A stretch of DNA of 11,836 nucleotides, taken from the NCBI GenBank assembly GCA_001797905.1, contig MGQS01000115.1, forward strand, positions 1,379 through 13,214, given 5' to 3'. Both the position numbers and the translations under genes were made by a program. The DNA is from Deltaproteobacteria bacterium RBG_16_54_11. Lineage in GTDB: Bacteria; Desulfobacterota; B13-G15; RBG-16-54-18. Below the pieces are notes generated by a model. The model was not told the origin of the DNA. It searched no databases and was given only the letters and a program-made list of their open reading frames with translations. This document shows, piece after piece, positions 1-6,782 of this stretch (its first letter is position 1; each line of letters starts with the position of its first letter).

Positions 1-356
1 TCCAGGGGCTTCCTTCTTCGCTCCTTGGGGGTGAGGCGGCCCATGCAGTCATTCAGTGTCCCCAGGGGACAGACCCAGCCGCAGAAGACCCTGCCGAAGA
101 CGAGGGTGAAGCCGACGGTGATGAGGGATAAGAGCAGGGCTGCCGGTACGACATGAGAGGAGAGGAAGGTGGTGATCAAGATCAGCGGGTCAAAGCGCAG
201 GAAGATGCGGACGGGATAGGCGATCTCATCCGTACCCTTGTAGGCCGTCAGGGTAAAGAGGGTCAAAAAGAGCGCCAGGAAGGACCACTGGCTGATGCGT
301 CTGAGATGCCACCAGGGGATTTGGGATGATCTGCCCTTGCGTTTGTCCTTTGGAAT
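1..356 (-). CDS. NapH-like membrane 4Fe-4S binding protein (partial, C-terminus beyond window)
   Basis: The reverse strand reads through the window edge in one open frame of 118 visible codons. After a basic N-terminus there are hydrophobic stretches at about residues 23-38, 55-66 and 70-87, then the motif FCGWVCPLGTLNDC with cysteines at 92, 96 and 104. This is the membrane-embedded cysteine signature of the NapH/NosR/CcoG-type polyferredoxin family, whose members usually have several TM helices and two further CxxCxxCxxxCP clusters; those would lie outside the window. The family passes electrons at the membrane; the partner here is unknown. No ATG, GTG or TTG occurs in frame near the 5' end. 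I place the start at ATT (356-354), eight bases after a GGAGGT Shine-Dalgarno that overlaps the stop of the preceding DUF362 gene, so the two are probably one transcript and translationally coupled. Family call is firm; start is inferred. Confidence 0.82.
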   Translation of the reverse strand, partial: MPKDKRKGRSSQIPWWHLRRISQWSFLALFLTLFTLTAYKGTDEIAYPVRIFLRFDPLILITTFLSSHVVPAALLLSLITVGFTLVFGRVFCGWVCPLGTLNDCMGRLTPKERRRKPL

Positions 357-360
357 CGGT

Positions 361-1263
361 TTAGACCTCCTTGATCCTGAGCTTCCCCAGGTCCATGCGC
401 CCCAGACCCCGCTTGGCGGCAATAGGGAGATGGGCCATCTCTGCGGGCTTGAACCCGAAGAGCCTGGCCCCCATGGCATCGATGGCCACCTGGTCGATCC
501 CTGCTGCCACCGTGTTGAGCTGCTTCACGTACTTCAAGCTTCCCCCCTGGGGGCCGTTGGCCGTCAGTATGCGGATGGCATCGAGGACGACCAGGGTCGG
601 CTTGAAGAAGGCGGCGAGATCCACTATGGCCTGCTCCAGGTGCCAGTGGATGCGGGCACGGTCGCCGCCGGTGAGCCCCATGAGGTTCTTCATCCCCATG
701 GTGAGCCGGGCCAGGCTGTGGTGTTTGAGGATGGGGCAGTTGATCACCTTGTCCACCTCCACCGCCTCCTGATAGACCTCCCAGGTCTTGAGCACCTCCC
801 CCTTGAGATCCATCTTGCGGAACCGTCGCTCTTCCATATAGCTCACCTTTGCCCCTGCCCCCTGTGCCGCCGCCATGATCCCGCTGCTCACATAGGAACG
901 GCGAGGGTCCTCGCAGGGGTTGTCGAAGACCTTCACCTCCTTGGCACCGGCGTCTAGGCAGAGCCGCACCAGGGTCGCCACGAGCTCCGGATTGGTGGTG
1001 GCGGCCAGTTCAGGCTTGCGGTCCCACGCCATGTTGGGCTTTACCAGCACCACGTCCCCGCGGGAGATAAACCGCGACATCCCGCCCAGGGCCCGTATGG
1101 CTGCCTCCGTAATCAGGGAAGGAGAGGCGCCTTTCGAGATCACCACGTCAGGAATGGATGGCGTCGCCGCAGCGACGAGATCCCTCCATGGCCACGGCGC
1201 CAGGGCTGCCCCTGTGCCTGCCAGGAACAGTTTCAGTACTTCTCTCCTCGTCAGCTTAGACAT
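361..1263 (-). CDS. Tat-exported DUF362 domain protein
   Basis: Encodes 300 residues. The N-terminus has a twin-arginine signal: TRREVLK at residues 5-11, then a hydrophobic stretch and an Ala-rich cleavage region near residue 33, so the product is predicted to be folded and probably loaded with cofactor before export. The body has DUF362 hallmarks: VKPNMAW around 74-79, NPCEDPRRSY around 115-124 and CPILKHHSLARL...GMKN at about 176-193. DUF362 has no firmly established reaction; some members are fused or adjacent to ferredoxin-type domains, in line with the NapH-like gene immediately downstream. I chose the ATG at 1263 rather than the in-frame codon at 1323 because it has AAGGA seven bases upstream, leads directly into the Tat motif and lies downstream of a good promoter. 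Residues from the earlier start would put about 20 unlikely residues before the signal. Function is unassigned. Confidence 0.85.
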   Translation of the reverse strand: MSKLTRREVLKLFLAGTGAALAPWPWRDLVAAATPSIPDVVISKGASPSLITEAAIRALGGMSRFISRGDVVLVKPNMAWDRKPELAATTNPELVATLVRLCLDAGAKEVKVFDNPCEDPRRSYVSSGIMAAAQGAGAKVSYMEERRFRKMDLKGEVLKTWEVYQEAVEVDKVINCPILKHHSLARLTMGMKNLMGLTGGDRARIHWHLEQAIVDLAAFFKPTLVVLDAIRILTANGPQGGSLKYVKQLNTVAAGIDQVAIDAMGARLFGFKPAEMAHLPIAAKRGLGRMDLGKLRIKEV

Positions 1264-1290
1264 CTGTTCTTCCTTGTATGAGCAACATTT

Positions 1291-1319
1291 AATATATATG
1301 CTCCCCTGGGGGGAGTCAA
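1291..1319 (-). promoter_or_regulatory. Sigma70-type promoter for the DUF362/NapH-like unit
   Basis: On the minus strand TTGACT (1319-1314) is followed after 17 bases by TATATT (1296-1291). This is a near-consensus pair at the ideal spacing. Initiation would fall near 1284, leaving a leader of about 20 bases that holds the AAGGA ribosome-binding site before the ATG at 1263. Transcription from here excludes the alternative upstream start codon at 1323, which supports the shorter protein. Confidence 0.6.
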
Positions 1320-1375
1320 GCAAGGTGGGAGCATAGCAGGACTACGACAAAATCAGATCCCGCAGTCGGCGGCAA

Positions 1376-1452
1376 AAATCCCCCCCAGTCCCCCCTTTGC
1401 CCAAGGGGGAAGAATAGACTCTCCCTTTGTAAAGGGAGATTTAGAGGGATTT
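1376..1452. repeat. Palindromic intergenic repeat made of two inverted related units
   Basis: The element is bounded by AAATCCC (1376-1382) and its exact inverse GGGATTT (1446-1452). Inside are two hairpins. The first pairs CCCCCTT (1391-1397) with AAGGGGG (1403-1409); the second pairs the nine bases at 1420-1428 with those at 1431-1439. Reading the right half on the minus strand gives AAATCCC, a short variable part, then CTCCCTTT and AAAGGGAG, so the two halves are diverged copies of one unit facing each other. C/T-rich intergenic repeats of this style recur in many environmental bacterial genomes (recollection, not searched). No transposase is encoded, so any mobility would be in trans. Confidence 0.65.
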
Positions 1453-1517
1453 CCCTCCCGCCACGGGCGGAGCGACAAGTGATGCCTACCGGACTTTGAT
1501 ATGGCTGTGGAGGAAAA

Positions 1518-1547
1518 TTGACAATCCCTCCCCCTTTCCCGTATTAT
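1518..1547 (+). promoter_or_regulatory. Sigma70-type promoter for the mtnP-mtaD operon
   Basis: A perfect -35 hexamer TTGACA (1518-1523) is followed after 18 bases by TATTAT (1542-1547), five of six matches to the -10 consensus. Initiation near 1555 leaves a very short leader, with AAGGAGG at 1558-1564 and the ATG at 1569. With so little leader there is no room for a riboswitch, so control should be at the promoter or constitutive. Confidence 0.65.
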
Positions 1548-1568
1548 GCACTGTGAGAAGGAGGGATC

Positions 1569-2276
1569 ATGTTCGGGATCATCGCGGGGAGGAGTTTCTC
1601 CCTTGCTGGGATGGAGGCGGCGGAAACGCAGGTTATGGAGACCCCCTTCGGGGCGCCATCGGACCATGTTACCATCGGTCGCCTCGGGGGTAGAAAGGTG
1701 GCGTTCCTTCCCCGCCATGGCCCTGAAGGCATCCCCCCTCACCGCATCAACCACCGCGCCAACGTCTATGCCCTCAAGAAATTGGAGGTGACCGAGGTGA
1801 TCGGGGTCAACTCGGTGGGGAGCCTCAGAGAGGAGTTGCCCCCCGGGCGGCTCGTGATCCCCCACGACTACCTCAGCCCCTGGGGGATCCTGACCTTTTA
1901 CGAACACCAGGTCGTGCACGTCACCCCGAGCCTGGATGCGGCGCTCAGAGGACTTCTGATCCGGGGCGCCCAGGGGGCAGGGGTGGCATTCTCACAAGAG
2001 GGGGTCTATATCCAGACCATCGGTCCCCGCCTGGAGACCAAGGCGGAGATCGCCATGCTGAAAAACTTCGGCCACGTGGTGGGGATGACCATGGCCCATG
2101 AGGCCACCCTCTGCCAAGAGGCGGGGCTGGCCTACGCGAGCATCTGCTCGGTGGACAACTACTGCCACGGCATTATTGATACACCCCTTACAGAAAAAGA
2201 GATCGCTCACAAGGCGCGGGAGAACGCCGGTGCGGTCCATAAGGTATTGCTCCGGGTGATGGAGGAGATGGCATGA
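1569..2276 (+). CDS. MTAP/MTIP-family nucleoside phosphorylase, probably S-methyl-5'-thioinosine phosphorylase
   Basis: Encodes 235 residues of the trimeric PNP/MTAP family, cytoplasmic; family members run about 245-285. Visible landmarks are ETPFGAPSD (24-32), LPRHG (47-51), HRINHRANVYALK (58-70), VNSVGSLREE (80-89), GPRLETKAEI (152-161), GMTMAHEA (172-179) and SVDNY (194-198). N197 aligns with human MTAP Asp220, which recognises adenine; PNP-type enzymes have Asn there for 6-oxopurines, and VN(S/A)VG also resembles Pseudomonas MTIP as I recall it. The deaminase gene overlaps its stop by four bases, which fits phosphorolysis of methylthioinosine after deamination. Odd: the N-terminal phosphate loop, normally GGTGL or GGSGL, reads AGRSF (6-10), losing the Thr/Ser. 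Start is fixed by AAGGAGG four bases upstream. Adenine-specific MTAP remains possible but less likely. Confidence 0.82.
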   Translation: MFGIIAGRSFSLAGMEAAETQVMETPFGAPSDHVTIGRLGGRKVAFLPRHGPEGIPPHRINHRANVYALKKLEVTEVIGVNSVGSLREELPPGRLVIPHDYLSPWGILTFYEHQVVHVTPSLDAALRGLLIRGAQGAGVAFSQEGVYIQTIGPRLETKAEIAMLKNFGHVVGMTMAHEATLCQEAGLAYASICSVDNYCHGIIDTPLTEKEIAHKARENAGAVHKVLLRVMEEMA

Positions 2277-3538
2277 GCATCCTCATTAAGGGCGTTCGGC
2301 TCAACGGCGAGACCACGGACATCTTCATCGAGGGCAACAGGATCACGGAGATCGGCGACCGGCTTGGTGTGGAGGCCGAGGAGGTGATCTCCGGGGACGG
2401 GATGGCGGCCATCCCCTCCTTTGTCAACGGGCATACCCACGCCGCCATGACGTTGCTGCGGGGGTATGCCGATGACATGCCGCTCAAGGAGTGGTTGGAG
2501 ACCAAGATATGGGTCATTGAGGCCCACATGACGGAGGAGGATGTCTACTGGGGGGCCAAGTTGGCCTGCTTGGAGATGATCAAGACAGGGACGACCTTTT
2601 TCAACGATATGTACTGGCACTGGCAAGGCACGGCGAGGGCCGTGCAGGAGATGGGGATCAGGGGCGCTATAAGCGCCGTTTTTATCGATCTCTTCAATGC
2701 GCAAAAGGCCGGGGAGCAGATAGCGCTCAACGAAGAGCTCTATGCAGCGCGGGAGGCGTTCGGTCCCCGGGTGATCTTCACCCTGGGCCCCCACGCCATC
2801 TATACGGTCTCGGAGGAGGCATTGCAATGGTGCGCCGCATTCGCCCGGGCAAAGGGTCTGCTGATCCACTTTCACCTTGCCGAGAGCGAGGAAGAGACCA
2901 ACCGCTGTTTGGCTGACCACGGGACGCGCCCGGTGCGGTATTTGGAGCAGATCGGGTTTCTGGGGCCTCATCTCATCGCCTGCCACTGCGTCTGGCTGAA
3001 CGACGAGGACATGGATATCCTCAAGGCCCACGAGGTGCGGGTGGTGCACAACCCCACCTCCAATATGAAGCTCGCCGTGGGAGGGGTATTCCCCTATCCC
3101 CAGCTGCGCAAGCGGGGGCTGATCACCGCCCTGGGGACCGACGGGTGCGCCTCCAACAACAACCTCGATATGCTGGAGAGCGCCAAGATCGCCTCCTTGC
3201 TGCAGAAATTCCACACCGGCGACCCGGTGGTGATGCCGGCTCCCGAGGCCTTGGAGATGATCACGACACAGGGCGCCCGGGCCTTCGGCCTGGAAAGCGG
3301 CCTCATCGAGAAGGGGAGGTGGGGCGATATCGCCCTGGTGGATTTGAACCATCCCCAGCTTACCCCCCATTTCCATCTGGCATCCGACCTCATCTATGCC
3401 GCCAACGGTTCCTGCATCGATACCCTCATCTGCGACGGGAGGATCTTGATGCGGGGAGGCCGGGTAGAGGGCGAGGAGGAGATTATGGCGAAGGCCCGCG
3501 AGAGGGCCTTTGACCTGGTCAAGCGCGCTGCCGGATGA
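2273..3538 (+). CDS. mtaD: 5-methylthioadenosine/S-adenosylhomocysteine deaminase
   Basis: Encodes 421 residues of the amidohydrolase superfamily (ATZ/TRZ-like, MtaD/DadD group), close to the usual 420-440. The metal-dependent enzyme deaminates the adenine ring of MTA, SAH or 5'-deoxyadenosine. Visible metal and catalytic positions: GHTH (H54, H56), HFHLAE (H201 and E204), CHC (H238) and GTDGCASNNNLDM beginning at G288 (D290). The segment AAMTLLRGYADDMPLKEWL (57-75) is typical of the family. It overlaps the phosphorylase by ATGA at its start and Mut7-C by ATGA at its end, so it is translationally coupled on both sides. With its upstream neighbour it completes MTA to MTI to hypoxanthine plus methylthioribose-1-phosphate; SAH deamination is another possible role. 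The exact substrate cannot be read from the sequence. Confidence 0.92.
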   Translation: MSILIKGVRLNGETTDIFIEGNRITEIGDRLGVEAEEVISGDGMAAIPSFVNGHTHAAMTLLRGYADDMPLKEWLETKIWVIEAHMTEEDVYWGAKLACLEMIKTGTTFFNDMYWHWQGTARAVQEMGIRGAISAVFIDLFNAQKAGEQIALNEELYAAREAFGPRVIFTLGPHAIYTVSEEALQWCAAFARAKGLLIHFHLAESEEETNRCLADHGTRPVRYLEQIGFLGPHLIACHCVWLNDEDMDILKAHEVRVVHNPTSNMKLAVGGVFPYPQLRKRGLITALGTDGCASNNNLDMLESAKIASLLQKFHTGDPVVMPAPEALEMITTQGARAFGLESGLIEKGRWGDIALVDLNHPQLTPHFHLASDLIYAANGSCIDTLICDGRILMRGGRVEGEEEIMAKARERAFDLVKRAAG

Positions 3539-3999
3539 CCTTTATCGTTGACACGACCTTGGGAAAACTGGCCAAATGGCTCCGCATCCTGGGCTACGAT
3601 ACCGTCTATTGGCGCGCCGATGACCCGGAGGGCATCCTGCAGCGGGCCCGGGATGAAGGCAGGACCCTCGTCACCAAGGACACCAAACTGTACAAGGGCA
3701 AGGGGTCATTGGAGGCGCTGCTGATCCGGGAGGACAACCCCTTCCGGCAGCTCCGGGAGGTGGTGCGGCACTTCCGCATCCCCGTCAACAAGGGGATGCT
3801 CTTCGCCCGCTGTCTCGCCTGTAACGCCCCTTTGGAGGCGATAGACCCCGAGGAGGCGAAGGGGGGGGTGCCGGACCATATCTACCACACCCATCAGAAG
3901 TTTTCCCGCTGTCCCTCCTGCCGGAAGGTCTACTGGGCCGGGACCCACTACGGGCACATGACCAGGGTCGTGGAACGGTTGCAGAAGGAACCGTCGTGA
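3535..3999 (+). CDS. Mut7-C PIN-like RNase domain protein with zinc ribbon
   Basis: Encodes 154 residues, typical for a stand-alone Mut7-C protein. The N-terminal PIN-like half shows VDTTLGKLAKWLRILGYDT (5-23) and TLVTKD (44-49); D6, D22 and D49 are candidate acidic metal-binding residues. The C-terminal half is a zinc ribbon with CLAC (C93, C96) and CPSC (C126, C129). The domain is named after the C-terminus of C. elegans Mut-7 and is predicted to be an RNase; the role of bacterial members is, to my knowledge, largely uncharacterised. Family members usually have Arg-Met after the first Asp; here it is Thr-Thr. It sits between mtaD and rsmD with four-base overlaps on both sides, so it is made at matched levels with a nucleoside-salvage enzyme and an rRNA methyltransferase. 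Its RNA target is unknown. Confidence 0.85.
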   Translation: MTFIVDTTLGKLAKWLRILGYDTVYWRADDPEGILQRARDEGRTLVTKDTKLYKGKGSLEALLIREDNPFRQLREVVRHFRIPVNKGMLFARCLACNAPLEAIDPEEAKGGVPDHIYHTHQKFSRCPSCRKVYWAGTHYGHMTRVVERLQKEPS

Positions 4000-4556
4000 G
4001 GGTCATCAGCGGGGAGTTCAAGGGCAGACTGCTGGCTGTCACCAGGGGAAGGCTGATCCGGCCCACCTCTGACCGGGTCCGCGAGGCGATCTTCGACATC
4101 CTGGGTCCGGCATGGACCTTCCGGCGGGTCCTCGACCTCTTCGCCGGCACCGGCTCCCTGGGCATTGAGGCACTGAGCCGCGGGGCAGAGGAGGCGGTCT
4201 TCGTGGAACAGGGTAAGGGCGCCCTTACGGTGCTCAAGGGTAATTTGAAGGCCCTCGGGTTGAAATCGAGGTCATGGGTCCTCCCCTTGACTGCCAAGAG
4301 GGGGATAGCGGTCCTGACGGAGAGGGGTGAGGTCTTCGACCTCATCTTTATGGACCCCCCCTACGGCAAGGACGCGGTGGGAAAGACGCTCGAAGAGATC
4401 ACCCGTGTGGGCATCCTCGCCTCCACAGGGGTCATCGCGGCCGAACACGCATCGAGAGACCGGATCCTCCCGCCCCTCGGCCTGGCGCTCTCGCAACAGC
4501 GCAGGTACGGGGATACCACGGTCTCCTTTTTTCATAAGGTCTCCCCGTCGCCTTAA
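3996..4556 (+). CDS. rsmD: 16S rRNA (guanine(966)-N2)-methyltransferase RsmD
   Basis: Encodes 186 residues, the normal RsmD length. The enzyme methylates N2 of G966 in 16S rRNA on the small subunit using S-adenosylmethionine. Landmarks: RVISGEFKGR at the N-terminus (2-11), RPTSDRVREAIFDIL (22-36), the SAM-binding motif DLFAGTG (47-53) and the catalytic DPPYG (120-124). The start is GTG at 3996, overlapping the Mut7-C stop as GTGA, so this is the last gene of a four-gene coupled operon. In many bacteria rsmD is followed by coaD; here glgP follows instead. SAM consumption gives only a loose thematic link to the MTA/SAH enzyme upstream. No clear terminator follows in the 81-bp gap to glgP. Confidence 0.93.
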   Translation: MRVISGEFKGRLLAVTRGRLIRPTSDRVREAIFDILGPAWTFRRVLDLFAGTGSLGIEALSRGAEEAVFVEQGKGALTVLKGNLKALGLKSRSWVLPLTAKRGIAVLTERGEVFDLIFMDPPYGKDAVGKTLEEITRVGILASTGVIAAEHASRDRILPPLGLALSQQRRYGDTTVSFFHKVSPSP

Positions 4557-4637
4557 AGAGAAAGAAGGTGTGATATGCTTTTGAACGATGCCGATTAAAC
4601 GGAAATAGGGCTCAGAGACAAAGGAAAGGCAGCGACA

Positions 4638-6770
4638 ATGAAAATCAAGCAGCGCGTGCTCCCCAAGCTTCCGCAGCGCTTGAACGGATTGGGCGAGGTG
4701 GCGGCTAATCTCTGGTGGAGCTGGCATCCGGCAGCTAGGATGCTCTTTAAGATGTTGGACCGACAAATCTGGAAAGAGAGCAACCATAATCCCGTGAAGA
4801 TGCTTAACGAGCTTCCCACCGAGGTGCTTCAGGCAGCCGCACGTAACCCCGACTATCTCCGTTACTATGACGAGGTGCTCGCTCAATTCCGGCACTATCT
4901 GGAGGCAAAAGAGGGATACTTTTCCAAACACGTTGCTGATTCCAATCATTATCCCATCGCCTATTTTTCCGCAGAATATGGATTGCACCATTCCTTACCT
5001 TTTTATGCCGGCGGATTAGGCTTTTTGGCCGGCGATTATATCAAGGAATGCAGCGACCTGGAGGTGCCCCTCGTTGCGGTGGGCTTCATGTATCCGCGAG
5101 GCTACGTACACCAGCACATCCGTGAGGACGGCTGGCAGGAGAACATCGACGAAATCCTGGATCGGGATGCAGCGTCGATCTTCAGGGTTCTCAACGAAGC
5201 CGGAGAGCAGCTGGTGGTCAAGGTACCTTTTATGGAGCCTTCGATCCATGTGGCCGTATGGCGGATAGAAATCGGCTGTATACCTCTTTACCTGATGGAC
5301 ACGGATTTGGAGATCAATGATCCATGGAACCGAAGGATATCTCAGCACCTCTATATCAGCGATATCGAGCAGAGGTTGCGGCAAGAGATAGTGCTCGGCA
5401 TCGGCGGCTCCCAAGTTTTGGCAAGCCTCGGTATCAAGCATTCGGTCCTCCATCTCAATGAAGGACATGCCGCCTTTGCCCTGTTGGAGCGTATCAGGGA
5501 GCGCATGGAGGGAGGGATGAAGTATGAAGAAGCCCTGGAGCAGGTCCGCAAGACCTCCGTGTTTACGACCCACACGCCGGTTGCAGCCGGCAATGACGTC
5601 TTTTCCTTCGAACTGATGGCGAAATATTTTCACGCCTACTGGCCGGCCTTGGGGCTGAGTCGTGATGCCTTTTTTCAGTTGGGGATCAGCTTCAAAGAGC
5701 CTAACGCGGGTTTTAATATGACGGCCTTTGCCCTCAGGTTGTCCGGGCATCGCAATGGAGTAAGCAAACGCCATGCAAAGGTGGCCCGCCGGCTGTGGCA
5801 GCCTCTCTGCTGGCCCGAGGCGCCGGAAATGAACGTTCCCATCGACTATGTGACCAACGGTGTGCACGTCCCCACATGGATCGAGCCGAAGATGGAGCTT
5901 CTCTTTAATAGATATCTTGGTGCCGGCTGGTTGGCGGATCATGACAATGAGGCCCTCTGGGAGCTGATCGATACCATACCGGATGAGGAGTTATGGAAGG
6001 CCCACTATTGGCTGAAGATCAAGTTGATCGATGAAATCCGGGAGCGCATACGTCAACGCTGGGCACAAGACCATGTCAACCTCTCGGTCGTGCGCGCCGG
6101 AGGGACCTTGTTGGATCATTCGGTCTTGACCCTTGGGTTTGCCCGCCGGTTTTCCACCTATAAGAGGGCGGACCTCATCTTTTATGACCTCGGCCGCTTG
6201 AAAAAACTCCTGAATGATCGCTGGCGTCCCATACAGATTATCTTTGCCGGCAAGGCCCATCCTGCAGATGACCCGGGCAAACGCATCCTTCAGAAAATAT
6301 TCAAGGCGGCCCTGGATCCCGAGTTGGGGGGAAGGATCGCCTTCGTTGAAGAATATGGAGAACAACTGGCACAATACCTGGTTCACGGCGTGGATGTTTG
6401 GCTCAATAATCCCCTACCGCCCATGGAGGCCTGTGGTACCAGCGGTATGAAGGCAGCGCTTAACGGCGTGCCTCACTTGAGTATTGTGGATGGGTGGTGG
6501 GCGGAGGGATTCAATGGGAAGAACGGCTGGGCCTTTGGTCAGCAAGAAGTGAGTGGCAGCAGGGATCAGGCAGACGCCGAGGCACTATACGAGATTCTCG
6601 AAAAGGAGATTGTACCTCTCTATTATAATGTCTCAGATGATGGCATACCGCATGACTGGGTCAAGGTCATGAAGGAATCCATCAAGAGCAATGCGCCGCG
6701 GTTCTCCGCCAGGCGGATGGTCAAGGAATATATCGCAAAGTTTTATACCGGTGCCTTGAAAGAGGCATAG
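4638..6770 (+). CDS. glgP: Alpha-glucan (glycogen/maltodextrin) phosphorylase, short GT35 form
   Basis: Encodes 710 residues, the short bacterial/archaeal-type phosphorylase (about 700-850) rather than the E. coli GlgP type. It cleaves alpha-1,4-glucan with phosphate, releasing glucose-1-phosphate, in the cytoplasm. The N-terminal 100 residues match the DUF3417 region (ANLWWSWHPAARMLF near 23-37). Then come FSAEYGLHHSLPFYAGGLG (near 109-127), HLNEGHAAF, TTHTPVAAGNDVF, and the C-terminal cofactor region GTSGMKAALNG, in which K605 is the expected pyridoxal-phosphate lysine, followed by DGWWAEGFNGKNGWAFG. An AAGGAAAGG stretch about eight bases upstream is the likely ribosome-binding site. Only a weak promoter (TTGAAC at 4581-4586, poor -10) is visible, so read-through from rsmD is possible. 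The mutase gene starts 12 bp after its stop. No truncation is seen. Confidence 0.93.
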   Translation: MKIKQRVLPKLPQRLNGLGEVAANLWWSWHPAARMLFKMLDRQIWKESNHNPVKMLNELPTEVLQAAARNPDYLRYYDEVLAQFRHYLEAKEGYFSKHVADSNHYPIAYFSAEYGLHHSLPFYAGGLGFLAGDYIKECSDLEVPLVAVGFMYPRGYVHQHIREDGWQENIDEILDRDAASIFRVLNEAGEQLVVKVPFMEPSIHVAVWRIEIGCIPLYLMDTDLEINDPWNRRISQHLYISDIEQRLRQEIVLGIGGSQVLASLGIKHSVLHLNEGHAAFALLERIRERMEGGMKYEEALEQVRKTSVFTTHTPVAAGNDVFSFELMAKYFHAYWPALGLSRDAFFQLGISFKEPNAGFNMTAFALRLSGHRNGVSKRHAKVARRLWQPLCWPEAPEMNVPIDYVTNGVHVPTWIEPKMELLFNRYLGAGWLADHDNEALWELIDTIPDEELWKAHYWLKIKLIDEIRERIRQRWAQDHVNLSVVRAGGTLLDHSVLTLGFARRFSTYKRADLIFYDLGRLKKLLNDRWRPIQIIFAGKAHPADDPGKRILQKIFKAALDPELGGRIAFVEEYGEQLAQYLVHGVDVWLNNPLPPMEACGTSGMKAALNGVPHLSIVDGWWAEGFNGKNGWAFGQQEVSGSRDQADAEALYEILEKEIVPLYYNVSDDGIPHDWVKVMKESIKSNAPRFSARRMVKEYIAKFYTGALKEA

Positions 6771-6782
6771 GGGGCACGATCA

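Larger units (their letters stand above)
1264..1568. other. Divergent intergenic region with two promoters and a repeat element
   Basis: This 305-bp stretch separates the minus-strand DUF362 unit from the plus-strand phosphorylase operon. It contains a sigma70-like promoter at each end and, between them, a 77-bp palindromic repeat element followed by a small hairpin at 1458-1470 (CCGCC, loop ACG, GGCGG). The repeat lies upstream of both promoters, so it is unlikely to be a conventional operon terminator. I see no credible gene in it. Confidence 0.7.

Noticed and set aside
295..957. Long plus-strand open frame across the DUF362 gene
   Set aside because: Antisense to a clear Tat/DUF362 gene; composition shows no recognisable domain and no ribosome-binding site. 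The same holds for 371-772 and 920-1336.
1261..1323. Upstream start for DUF362 at 1323
   Set aside because: It would lie upstream of the promoter's transcription start and add about 20 residues before a textbook Tat signal.
1376..1470. CRISPR or tandem array
   Set aside because: The units are two inverted, diverged copies without regular spacers.
1353..1919. Minus-strand open frame spanning the repeat element and the start of the phosphorylase gene
   Set aside because: It runs through the palindromic repeat, the operon promoter and the real gene on the other strand; no family resemblance.
2207..3376. 389-codon minus-strand open frame antisense to mtaD
   Set aside because: Typical open antisense frame of GC-rich DNA; mtaD on the plus strand carries all catalytic motifs.
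5016..5942. 308-codon minus-strand open frame antisense to glgP
   Set aside because: His- and Gly-rich shadow without motifs; glgP is unmistakable on the plus strand.
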